This document shows, piece after piece, positions 6,523 through 12,559 of a DNA stretch of 13,394 nt; position 1 is the stretch's first letter, and the number at the start of each line of letters is the position of its first letter. Both the position numbers and the translations under genes were made by a program. The stretch lies in contig JAHFBB010000007.1 of the NCBI GenBank assembly GCA_023250255.1, forward strand, positions 1 to 13,394. The letters run 5' to 3'. This stretch comes from Chloroflexota bacterium (GTDB lineage: Bacteria; Chloroflexota; Limnocylindria; QHBO01). Under the pieces are notes generated by a model. The model ran no database searches, was not told the DNA's origin, and saw only the letters and a program-made list of their open reading frames with translations.

Positions 6523-7094
6523 GGCATGAGTTCCTGTGGCGGATAGGTGTCGTAATCGGAAATCTTGATCCAGGATTGGTTCTCCCGATAACCCGGCTCC
6601 AGGAACGGATAGCCCGCCCCGTCGACATACACCAGGCGAAGAGTTTCGTCGGCGTTGACCTCCACGTGCAGATTGATTGTGCCGCCGGCTCCTGATGCGT
6701 CCAGATCCTCGTCCCGCGCGTCGATCCACACGCCATCGATTGTGAAATCGGACCCCAGGGTCCCGTGGAAGACGACCGTGATGTAGCCGAGGGCCGTCCT
6801 GACCTCGAGGTCGCCGGGTGGCGTGAAACCACCCGCGAACCAGATGCACGAGCCGACCTGGCGGAAGTAGTAGATGCCTCCCCGAATCCCCACCTTTTCG
6901 GTCAGCCAGGTCCCATTCAGATCGATTCGGTCGCCCGCGGGCGTCCGCAGGTCAATTGGTGGGCAGGCCACGGCCGCCGCAGAAGGTGAAGCACTCGGCT
7001 CCGACGAGTTCGAACTGCCGGGGCTGGGCGTGCAACCGACCAGGCAGAGCGCCAGGCCGGCACCGATCCAGATCCCGCCTGTTCGGCGAATCAC
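6519..7094 (-). CDS. Paralogous lipoprotein 3 of the tandem trio
   Basis: A 191-aa predicted lipoprotein: signal peptide with lipobox LVGC (Cys21), Ser/Pro linker to about 40, then a compact beta-rich domain. The domain shares the trio's pattern: C44, IDLRTPAGDRIDLNGTW, IYYFRQVGSC (C83), IWFAGGF, and F-x-G-x4-DFTIDGVW. C44 and C83 are the two cysteines conserved in all three copies and may pair. The C-terminus differs from its siblings and is longer, ending IKISDYDTYPPQELMP. The GTG start overlaps the preceding paralogue's TGA, and its own TGA overlaps the SixA start, both as GTGA. I do not recognise a named family; the small lipid-anchored beta domain suggests ligand binding at the outer face of the membrane, which is inference. 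Confidence 0.8.
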   Translation of the reverse strand: MIRRTGGIWIGAGLALCLVGCTPSPGSSNSSEPSASPSAAAVACPPIDLRTPAGDRIDLNGTWLTEKVGIRGGIYYFRQVGSCIWFAGGFTPPGDLEVRTALGYITVVFHGTLGSDFTIDGVWIDARDEDLDASGAGGTINLHVEVNADETLRLVYVDGAGYPFLEPGYRENQSWIKISDYDTYPPQELMP

Positions 7095-7633
7095 GGTGCA
7101 ACCACCTCGTCGCTCACCTTCTCCAGGTGAGTCGCGCTGACCACCGCCGCCTCGTCCGGTTCCGACGTCAGGACGACGCTCAGGTCGCCGTCGCCCGACT
7201 CAAAGGTGATGGTCCAGGTCTTGTCATGCCATGCGTTGCCACTGAAGCTCGTCCCGGCCATGCGCACCACCGCCCAACGCCCCGGGATGGTGAAATCCGA
7301 CTGCATGGTGCCTTCGAACACGATCGTGTACAGCCCGAGCGGTCCCCAGTCCTGCGTGCCGTCGGAAGCCGCGAAGCCTCCCGCGTACCAGAAGCAGTCT
7401 CCGTCCTGGTAGAGGTAGTACACCGGTCCACCACCGGGCACACGCCAGGTGCCCGTCAGGTCGACCCGTGCGCCAGAAGGATCGAGAAGATCAATGGGGT
7501 CGCACGCGGGCAGTCCTTCGCTGGCGGTGGCCGTCGCGGCAGCCTCCGATTCGGATGGGCCTGGGGTCGTATCGGCGGTGGTGCATGCGCCGCCGATCAG
7601 CAGCGCGGCGATGAGCGGAAATCGCAGGGTCAT
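7091..7633 (-). CDS. Paralogous lipoprotein 2 of the tandem trio
   Basis: A 180-aa secreted protein, second in transcription order. Its signal peptide ends LLIGGAC; the lipobox is weak (Gly at -3), so lipidation on Cys17 is less certain than in its siblings. After an acidic Thr/Ser/Ala-rich linker the shared domain begins at C44: IDLLDPSGARVDLTGTW, VYYLYQDGDC (C80), FWYAGGF, then F-x-G-x4-DFTIPGRWAVVRM. The C-terminal tail (SEPDEAAVVSATHLEKV) parallels that of copy 1. ATG 7633 overlaps the TGA of copy 1 as ATGA, with no separate ribosome site visible, so it depends on coupled translation. Clear similarity to both neighbours indicates tandem duplication; divergence is substantial, so the duplications are old or the copies have specialised. 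Confidence 0.78.
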   Translation of the reverse strand: MTLRFPLIAALLIGGACTTADTTPGPSESEAAATATASEGLPACDPIDLLDPSGARVDLTGTWRVPGGGPVYYLYQDGDCFWYAGGFAASDGTQDWGPLGLYTIVFEGTMQSDFTIPGRWAVVRMAGTSFSGNAWHDKTWTITFESGDGDLSVVLTSEPDEAAVVSATHLEKVSDEVVAP

Positions 7634-8187
7634 GGAGGGGGGATGTCGTTAGGACCCAGGAAGGTGAACATATCGTCCTCGAGATGTCCCGTTGCAGAGA
7701 TCGCCACCAACATCATTCCCTCCTCGGATCCGGACGCTGTGAACTGGATCTGGTAGGTGGCGGTCCCCCAGCCGCGATTGAAACCCTGCAATCCGGCTGT
7801 TCGCACATCCGCCCAATCCCCCACGACCGTGAATTCCGCGGTCAGCTGGCCGCGGAACGAGGTTGTCCATGGACCCAACCCCCCAAATCGCCAGACGTCG
7901 TCGGTCGTCGAGGTCTCGAAGCCGCCGCTCAGCCACAGGCAGTCACCCGCCTGGAATGCGTAGTAGATCAGTTCGTGCTCGCTCAACCAGGCTCCGGTGA
8001 GGTCAACGATCGTGCCGGCGGGGCTCCGAATCTCGAAGGTCGAGCATGGATGGCTGACGGGCTCTTCGGCGCTGGCGGTGGGTATGGGGGATGACGCTGC
8101 TGGCCCGAATGCACAGCCCGCGAGACCCGCGGCCAATGCCAGCAGGAGGATGCGTCGGGTCCCTGCATGGGGCGCCCGAAAGGCCAT
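7630..8187 (-). CDS. Paralogous lipoprotein 1 of the tandem trio
   Basis: A 185-aa lipoprotein with a strong signal peptide (RRILLLALAAGLAGC, lipid Cys25) and a short linker. The trio domain runs from C48: FEIRSPAGTIVDLTGAW, IYYAFQAGDC (C83), LWLSGGF, then F-x-G-x4-EFTVVGDWADVRT. The region after about 125 (TYQIQFTASGSEEGMMLVAISATGHLEDD) aligns with copy 2. ATG 8187 lies 8 bases after the homogentisate dioxygenase stop with CCAGG in the gap, so it is probably on the same transcript. Its TGA overlaps the start of copy 2. No named family is recognised. Gene order dioxygenase, three lipoproteins, SixA, Nudix may define one transcription unit. Confidence 0.8.
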   Translation of the reverse strand: MAFRAPHAGTRRILLLALAAGLAGCAFGPAASSPIPTASAEEPVSHPCSTFEIRSPAGTIVDLTGAWLSEHELIYYAFQAGDCLWLSGGFETSTTDDVWRFGGLGPWTTSFRGQLTAEFTVVGDWADVRTAGLQGFNRGWGTATYQIQFTASGSEEGMMLVAISATGHLEDDMFTFLGPNDIPPP

Positions 8188-8195
8188 GACCTGGC

Positions 8196-9410
8196 TCAGT
8201 CCGGGAATGCTTCGGGTCCGCGTTCGGCCAACTCCTGGGCCTCGGCGGCGGCATCGGCGGCCGGCAGCCAGCTGAACGGGTAGGCGGGATCCTCCAGTTC
8301 ACCAGCCTGGCGCGTCAGGTGCAGGGGATGGAACGTGTCGATCATGACCGCCAGTTCCTCGGTGGCCTCGCGACCAATGGAAGCCTCCACCGTGCCCGGG
8401 TGAGGTCCGTGGGGGATCCCGGCGGGATGCACGGTGAACGAGCTGATGTCCACTCCGCGTCGGCTCATGAAATTCCCCGCGACGTAGTAGATGACCTCGT
8501 CGGAGTTGATGTTGCTGTGGTTGTACGGCGCCGGAATCGCCAGCGGGTGGTAGTCGAACTTGCGCGGCACGAACGAACAGACCACGAAGTTGCGAGCCTG
8601 GAAGGTCTGGTGCACCGGCGGTGGCTGGTGAACCCGGCCGGTGATGGGTTCGAAGTCCTCGATGTTGAACGCGTACGGATACAGGTACCCATCCCAGCCG
8701 ACGAGGTCGAACGGGTGGTGGCTGAAGTGGTAGGCGCTGATTCGGCCGCGGGTCTTGACGTCCACCACGAACTCGCCGGTTTCGGTGTGCGCGGCCATCT
8801 CGCCCGGCGGTCGGATGTCTCGCTCGCAGTAGGGCGCGTGCTCCAGCAGTTGTCCATACTCGTTACGGTAGCGGCGGGGCGGCTCGATCTCCGAAGGGCA
8901 TTCCAGCCAGAGCATCCGCTGGTCGACGTCTCCGGGGATCAGCCGGTACGTGGTCCCGATCGGGATGACCAGGTAGTCGCCCGGCCGGTAGTCGATGGGC
9001 CCGAAAATCGTTTCCAGGGTGCCGTGGCCCTCGTGGACGAAGAGCAGCTCATCGGCTTCGCCGTTGCGATAGAAGCGATCCATGGGCTCGGTCGGACGAA
9101 CCACGCCGAAGGTGACGTCGCTGTTGAAGAACAGAGGAACGCGCCCGGAGATGGCATTGCCGCCCGTTTCGATGCTGCCGGTCTTGACCAGGTAGTGCCG
9201 ATGGGGGGCGTCCGACCAACGCTCGAGGGCGACATCGCCGACCTTTTCGATCCGATTCGTACGGGTGGGCGCGGTGTGGTGGTAGAGCAGCGAAGCGGGT
9301 CCTGAGAACCCCTCGACGCCGAACAGCTCTTCGGCGTACAGCGTGCCGTCGGGCTTGCGGAATTGGGTGTGGCGCTTGTGCGGCACCTGGCCGCGCTGGA
9401 CGTAGAACAC
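8196..9410 (-). CDS. hmgA: Homogentisate 1,2-dioxygenase (cupin-type)
   Basis: A 404-aa cytosolic iron enzyme that opens the ring of homogentisate to maleylacetoacetate in tyrosine/phenylalanine catabolism. The N-terminus FYVQRGQVPHKRHTQFR, the central ELLFVHEGHGTLET and YRPGDYLVIPIGT cupin blocks, and the C-terminal NHSNINSDEVIYYVAGNF and IPHGPHPG blocks identify the family. Likely Fe ligands are H298, E305 and H334. The His-Glu spacing is seven residues against six in the human enzyme, as I recall for the actinobacterial/Bacillus-type branch. I chose GTG 9410 because AGGAG sits 7 bases upstream and a -10-like TAGAAT lies before that; an ATG at 9437 is in frame but falls inside this promoter. 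No maleylacetoacetate isomerase or fumarylacetoacetase is in the window. Confidence 0.92.
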   Translation of the reverse strand: MFYVQRGQVPHKRHTQFRKPDGTLYAEELFGVEGFSGPASLLYHHTAPTRTNRIEKVGDVALERWSDAPHRHYLVKTGSIETGGNAISGRVPLFFNSDVTFGVVRPTEPMDRFYRNGEADELLFVHEGHGTLETIFGPIDYRPGDYLVIPIGTTYRLIPGDVDQRMLWLECPSEIEPPRRYRNEYGQLLEHAPYCERDIRPPGEMAAHTETGEFVVDVKTRGRISAYHFSHHPFDLVGWDGYLYPYAFNIEDFEPITGRVHQPPPVHQTFQARNFVVCSFVPRKFDYHPLAIPAPYNHSNINSDEVIYYVAGNFMSRRGVDISSFTVHPAGIPHGPHPGTVEASIGREATEELAVMIDTFHPLHLTRQAGELEDPAYPFSWLPAADAAAEAQELAERGPEAFPD

Positions 9411-9417
9411 GGATCGG

Positions 9418-9441
9418 CTCCTGTGGGGCACGGCCATTCTA
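9418..9441 (-). promoter_or_regulatory. -10 and Shine-Dalgarno that set the dioxygenase start
   Basis: Reading the minus strand, TAGAAT (9441-9436, five of six to TATAAT) is followed by AGGAG (9422-9418) and then GTG 9410 after 7 bases. The gap to the protease stop is 56 bases, longer than other junctions in this run, which supports an internal promoter. No clear -35 is seen. Confidence 0.45.
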
Positions 9442-9466
9442 TCGAGCAGGTCCGCGCCCGCTGCGG

Positions 9467-10345
9467 CTAGCGACCCTTCTTCTTGCCCTTTTTCGTCCTG
9501 ACCGCTGACGGCGCAGCCGGGACCGATGTTCGCGGGTTGTCGGCCACAGCTGCCAGGATGGCCTTGAGTTCGAATGGGGTCAGTCCGGGGTGCTTCGAGA
9601 TGATCAGCGCCACCAGCCCGGCAATGTGCGGTGCTGCGAACGAGTTGCCGGTGGCCACCACATCCGACCCGTCTTTCCAGGCCATGGGCACGTCCACCCC
9701 CCAGGCTCCGAATTCGACCGGGGGATTGGGGTTGTAATAGAAGCGCCACGGGTCGGGTTCGGCATGAGCGGCCACCGAGAAGACACTGCTGAACAGCGAT
9801 GGGTACGATGCCTCGGCAATGTTGTTGGCCGCGCTGATGAGCGCAACGTTGTGGAAATAGGCCTCATCGGCCAGCTCGTGGAACAAGCCGTACATCGCGT
9901 CACTCTTTGACGAGAGCGACAGGTTGGCGACCTGGACGCCCTGCTCGATGGCCCATTCGAGACCTCGAGCGAACGCCGCGCCTTTGCCTTTCAGCTCTTC
10001 GTTGAGCACCCGCACCGACACGATCTCCGCCTCGGGCGCGAGTCCCAGGATGATCCCCGCGCAGGCCGTTGCGTGACCGTACAGATCCTGGCCATTGTCC
10101 TTGACGACCTCGGGATCCCCATTCTTGTCTATCCGCACCGCGACCGATTCACCGAGGCGACCGCGAACCGCCGGATGGCTGCCTTCGACCCCGCTGTCCA
10201 CGATGGCCACCCGGACGCCCTTGCCCGTGGCTCCGCCCCAGGCCCACTCGCGATCCACCCGACTGATACCCGCCGTTCGAGCGAGCCGATCAGCAGCCAG
10301 AAAGGCCTCTGACCAGGCCGGCAGATCTTCGGGGTCAATGGCCAC
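9467..10345 (-). CDS. Subtilisin-like serine protease (S8), apparently cytosolic
   Basis: A 292-aa S8 protease with all catalytic elements: D50 in VRVAIVDSGVEGSHP, H91 in LYGHATACAG, the oxyanion Asn in ISAANN (about 174), and S235 in TGNSFAAPHIAGL. There is no signal peptide and only about 40 residues precede the catalytic core, so there is no classical secretion prodomain; this resembles intracellular subtilisins. The C-terminus is strongly basic, TKKGKKKGR. The start GTG 10345 has GGGAGG 8 bases upstream. It follows the GAF-domain gene by 16 bases, so the two are probably one operon and the GAF protein may sense the signal that controls proteolysis. The Lys-rich repeat protein encoded just upstream is a conceivable substrate; nothing here proves that. 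Confidence 0.93.
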   Translation of the reverse strand: MAIDPEDLPAWSEAFLAADRLARTAGISRVDREWAWGGATGKGVRVAIVDSGVEGSHPAVRGRLGESVAVRIDKNGDPEVVKDNGQDLYGHATACAGIILGLAPEAEIVSVRVLNEELKGKGAAFARGLEWAIEQGVQVANLSLSSKSDAMYGLFHELADEAYFHNVALISAANNIAEASYPSLFSSVFSVAAHAEPDPWRFYYNPNPPVEFGAWGVDVPMAWKDGSDVVATGNSFAAPHIAGLVALIISKHPGLTPFELKAILAAVADNPRTSVPAAPSAVRTKKGKKKGR

Positions 10346-10361
10346 AGTCGCGGCCTCCCGG

Positions 10362-11138
10362 TCAGCTGCGACGACCGCGGCGGGCGGCTGCCTGCGCCCC
10401 CACGGCGCCGAGGATGGCGGTTACCAGGTTCAGTTCGCGCTCGCCCAGGCCGCGAAGTTGGGCCACCTGGTCGGCGAGGCGCCAGAACGGTGCGGCATCG
10501 TCAAGATCGAGATCGGCAGCAGCCACCGAAATCAGCGCCTCGACCTCGGCATCGGTCAATTCGCGGTCGCCGCTGGCCTTGAAGGCGGCGCGCAGCAGGT
10601 CGGACACTTCGCGTTGGGCGCGGGTCACGGCAATGGCGGTGGCCGCCTGGGCGGCGAAGACGCCGAGCAGCTCCATGTCGCGCAGTGAGAATGTCGCCTC
10701 GGACCGCTTGTCGAGAACCTGCAGAACTCCGTGCGTACCCTGCTCGTCGCTGAGGGGCACCGCGGCAATCGAGCGGGGGATGTAGCCGGTGCGCGCGGCG
10801 GCCTTGCGGTTGAAGCGGGGGTCGGACGCCACGTCCGACAGCGCAAGCGCCTGCCCGGTTGAAAACACGAAGCCGGCAATCCCCTGGCTGGTCTTGATCG
10901 ATTTACCGACCGCGCCGGCACCCTGTGGACCGGCGGCGACCCGGAACTCGAGTCGATCGGGATCGCGCTCGAACAGGGCAATCGAGGATGCCTCGGCGTC
11001 GAACAGCCGAACCGTGGCGTCCACGATGGACTGCAGGAGGCGTTGCTCGCCGTCGGGATGGAGCCGTCCGGCGATCGCAGCGCGATCCGCGGCGGCGCGG
11101 ATGGCAGCCACGGCGGAATTGAGGTGTCGATCAGTCAT
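10362..11138 (-). CDS. GAF-domain protein with helical C-terminal extension
   Basis: A 258-aa cytosolic protein. Residues 31-172 form a GAF domain: ATVRLFDAEASSIALFE, GIAGFVFSTGQALALSDVASD, a PRSIAAVPL strand and GVLQVLDK, typical of small-molecule or redox/light-sensing GAF modules. No kinase, GGDEF or HTH output follows. Instead residues 175-258 are a helical extension (REVSDLLRAAF; LADQVAQLRGLGERELNLV) ending in a basic AARRGRRS tail, perhaps for dimerisation or protein contact. No Cys suitable for a bilin or Fe-S centre is evident. The ATG at 11138 has no obvious Shine-Dalgarno. The gene starts only 12 bases after the U-tract of the upstream terminator, so it is either read through or nearly leaderless. 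The protease gene follows after 16 bases. Confidence 0.88.
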   Translation of the reverse strand: MTDRHLNSAVAAIRAAADRAAIAGRLHPDGEQRLLQSIVDATVRLFDAEASSIALFERDPDRLEFRVAAGPQGAGAVGKSIKTSQGIAGFVFSTGQALALSDVASDPRFNRKAAARTGYIPRSIAAVPLSDEQGTHGVLQVLDKRSEATFSLRDMELLGVFAAQAATAIAVTRAQREVSDLLRAAFKASGDRELTDAEVEALISVAAADLDLDDAAPFWRLADQVAQLRGLGERELNLVTAILGAVGAQAAARRGRRS

Positions 11139-11150
11139 CGGTACAGAGAT

Positions 11151-11181
11151 AACACAAAGGCGGCGGGATGAACCCGCCGCC
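11151..11181 (-). terminator. Rho-independent terminator after the repeat-protein gene
   Basis: A perfect 9-bp stem (GGCGGCGGG / CCCGCCGCC, 11159-11167 and 11173-11181) with a 5-base loop is followed on the minus strand by TTTGTGTT. It lies 22 bases after the repeat gene's stop and just before the GAF gene. It should separate the two transcripts at least partly. Confidence 0.75.
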
Positions 11182-11202
11182 TCCGGTGCTCGGGAAGCCT
11201 GA

Positions 11203-11715
11203 TTACTTCGCCCGGGACTTGGCCTTCTTCTGGGCGTGACCCGTCACGTCGTCCGAGTCGGCCTTCTTGTGCGCCCGGGACTTGGCCTTCTTCTGGGCGT
11301 GACCCGTCACGTCGTCCGAGTCGGCCTTCTTGTGCGCCCGGGACTTGGCCTTCTTCTGGGCGTGACCCGTCACGTCGTCCGAGTCGGCCTTCTTGTGCGC
11401 CCGGGACTTGGCCTTCTTCTGGGCGTGACCCGTCACGTCGTCCGAGTCGGCCTTCTTGTGCGCCCGGGACTTGGCCTTCTTGTGGGCGTGACCCGTCACG
11501 TCGTCCGAGTCGGCCTTCTTGTTGACCTTCAGAGACTGCTTCTTGTGGGCGTGACCGGTGACGTCGTCGTCCTCGGTGCCCCTCACGACCGCCTTGGTCG
11601 CGATGCGCGACTTGGACTTGGTAATGACGTTCTGGGGCGCCTTCGCCAAGCTATGGCCAGACACGTCGTCGCCGTCATCGGCGATTCGCCCTCGGATCTT
11701 GATCTGCTTGTCCAT
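11203..11715 (-). CDS. Lys-rich tandem-repeat protein with DDVTGH cores
   Basis: A 170-aa, apparently disordered protein. Residues 70-170 are nearly exact 21-residue repeats containing DDVTGHAQKKAKSRAHKK. The hexapeptide core DDV[TS]GH occurs seven times (from residues 16, 50, 71, 92, 113, 134, 155). It is kept even in the two N-terminal copies, where the linkers have diverged completely, so the core and not the Lys-rich spacer seems to be under selection. Each unit carries three Asp, one Arg and five Lys, net positive. There are no Cys, signal peptide or membrane segment. GAAGGA lies 4 bases before ATG 11715. Possibilities: a histone H1-like nucleic-acid or polyphosphate binder, a metal or peptide-binding scaffold, or a multi-core peptide precursor cut at the dibasic sites. 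No RiPP-modifying enzyme is visible here. I recognise no family. Confidence 0.8.
   Translation of the reverse strand: MDKQIKIRGRIADDGDDVSGHSLAKAPQNVITKSKSRIATKAVVRGTEDDDVTGHAHKKQSLKVNKKADSDDVTGHAHKKAKSRAHKKADSDDVTGHAQKKAKSRAHKKADSDDVTGHAQKKAKSRAHKKADSDDVTGHAQKKAKSRAHKKADSDDVTGHAQKKAKSRAK
11210..11524 (-). repeat. Five tandem 63-bp repeats inside the coding region
   Basis: Units start at 11210, 11273, 11336, 11399 and 11462. The first four are identical base for base, without silent changes; the fifth differs by one internal base (Gln to His codon) and at its outer edge. This points to very recent expansion or gene conversion. The 63-base period keeps the reading frame. Copy number may vary among strains and may be mis-assembled. 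Confidence 0.95.
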
Positions 11716-11773
11716 GATTCCTTCTTCTGCCTCCCGATGTGTCCGGGAACCTCATTGGTCCCGGAACGTTGAG

Positions 11774-11793
11774 CCGATGGTGCGGCCCATCGG
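11774..11793. promoter_or_regulatory. Inverted repeat CCGATGG-N6-CCATCGG
   Basis: A perfect 7-bp dyad with a 6-base centre, upstream of the repeat-protein gene. It could be a second operator or an mRNA hairpin in the leader. It has no U-tract on either strand, so it is not a typical terminator. Confidence 0.4.
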
Positions 11794-11826
11794 TCCATTC
11801 ACTCGATCTGTCCAGCGACACCCCCG

Positions 11827-11844
11827 CTGTCATGTTGCTGACAG
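11827..11844. promoter_or_regulatory. Crp/Fnr-type operator palindrome CTGTCA-N6-TGACAG
   Basis: A perfect 18-base palindrome with the N5-N6-N5 geometry of Crp/Fnr-family sites (TGTCA-N6-TGACA). It lies between the stop of the adjacent Crp/Fnr gene and the start of the repeat-protein gene. A weaker dyad, TGTC-N4-GACA, is centred 21 bases away (11809-11820). There is no U-tract, so a terminator is unlikely. The obvious candidate binder is the neighbouring regulator. Confidence 0.6.
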
Positions 11845-11851
11845 TGGTGTA

Positions 11852-12559
11852 TTACCGGGCGGCCAAGCGGTCGAGTCGGTCGAGGTCGGGTATGACCAGG
11901 GTTTCGTGCTCGATTCTCACCAGGTCCTGGTCGACAAGGTCGGCCAGAAGGCGATTCACGCTCTGCCGCGTTGCGCCGATCATGGCAGCAAGATCGGACT
12001 GTGTATAGGGCCAGTCGAGCGTGACAACCCCGTCCGGATAGCCTCCCTCGGGTTCCGCTTCCCGCGCGAGATGAGTCAGCCGGCTGGCCAGTCGCCCGGC
12101 GATGTCGAGGAAGTGGAGGTCTTCGACGTGCCCGGTCAGACGACGAAGTTCGGTCGCCAGGGCCGCCAGAAGCGCATCGCGCAGTGGTGCGCTGGTCGCC
12201 AGCAGTTCCCGGAATGCGTCCCGAGGAAACACCAGCGTCTCCGACGGTTCGACGGCCGCCGCCGTGGCCGAACGAGGAGCGCCGTCCAGCAGAGACAGCT
12301 CGCCAAACGAGTCGCCGGGTCGCAGGGTGGCGATGATCGCCTCGTCCCCCTCGGGCGAGGGAAGCGCGATCTTCACCGCGCCGGTGGCCACGATGTGCAG
12401 GGAATCCCCCGGATCGCCCTGGTGGAAGATGACTTCTCCCTTGCGGAATTTCCGCCGTCGCAACCGGCCACCGATGGCTTCGAGGTCAGAGCTCGCGCAA
12501 CCGGCGAACAGGCGGCTGCGGCCAAGCAGGGCCGCGAGATCAGCTGGATCCTCGAACAT
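11852..12559 (-). CDS. Crp/Fnr-family transcription regulator
   Basis: A 235-aa two-domain regulator. Residues about 10-130 are a cyclic-nucleotide-binding beta-barrel with the phosphate-binding cassette FGELSLLDGAPRSAT; G86, E87, R96 and S97 match the cAMP contacts of E. coli CRP, so nucleotide binding is plausible. There are no N-terminal Fe-S cysteines as in Fnr, and no CooA-like haem ligands were identified. The C-terminal winged helix (TQSDLAAMIGATRQSVNR, 186-203) has recognition-helix residues T197-R198-Q199 and R203, matching CRP R180 and R185 but with Gln in place of E181. The ATG at 12559 shares its A with the TGA of the MFS-CNB gene (TGATG), so the two are translated together. A palindrome of the right shape lies just past its stop. 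Confidence 0.93.
   Translation of the reverse strand: MFEDPADLAALLGRSRLFAGCASSDLEAIGGRLRRRKFRKGEVIFHQGDPGDSLHIVATGAVKIALPSPEGDEAIIATLRPGDSFGELSLLDGAPRSATAAAVEPSETLVFPRDAFRELLATSAPLRDALLAALATELRRLTGHVEDLHFLDIAGRLASRLTHLAREAEPEGGYPDGVVTLDWPYTQSDLAAMIGATRQSVNRLLADLVDQDLVRIEHETLVIPDLDRLDRLAAR

Noticed and set aside
8319..9305. A 328-codon plus-strand frame opposite homogentisate dioxygenase
   Set aside because: Shadow of a well-conserved gene; the Val/Asp/Arg-rich product has no recognisable motif.
9411..9749. N-terminal extension of homogentisate dioxygenase into the protease gene
   Set aside because: The extension is the antiparallel-frame shadow of the protease C-terminus, and the ribosome site at 9418-9422 fixes GTG 9410.
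11210..11524. CRISPR array
   Set aside because: The units are directly adjacent, identical over the full 63 bases and in frame, with no unique spacers.
11203..11715. A definite RiPP precursor call
   Set aside because: No ATP-grasp, YcaO, radical SAM, LanM or similar modifying enzyme and no dedicated exporter are visible beside it; kept only as a hypothesis.
11236..11772. A plus-strand repetitive Val/Leu-rich frame across the 63-bp repeats
   Set aside because: It is open only because the repeat unit lacks stops in that frame. The minus strand has a ribosome site, a terminator and core conservation in the divergent copies.
11827..11844. Terminator of the Crp/Fnr gene
   Set aside because: The stem is only six pairs and is followed by a G-run on the transcribed strand, not by Us.
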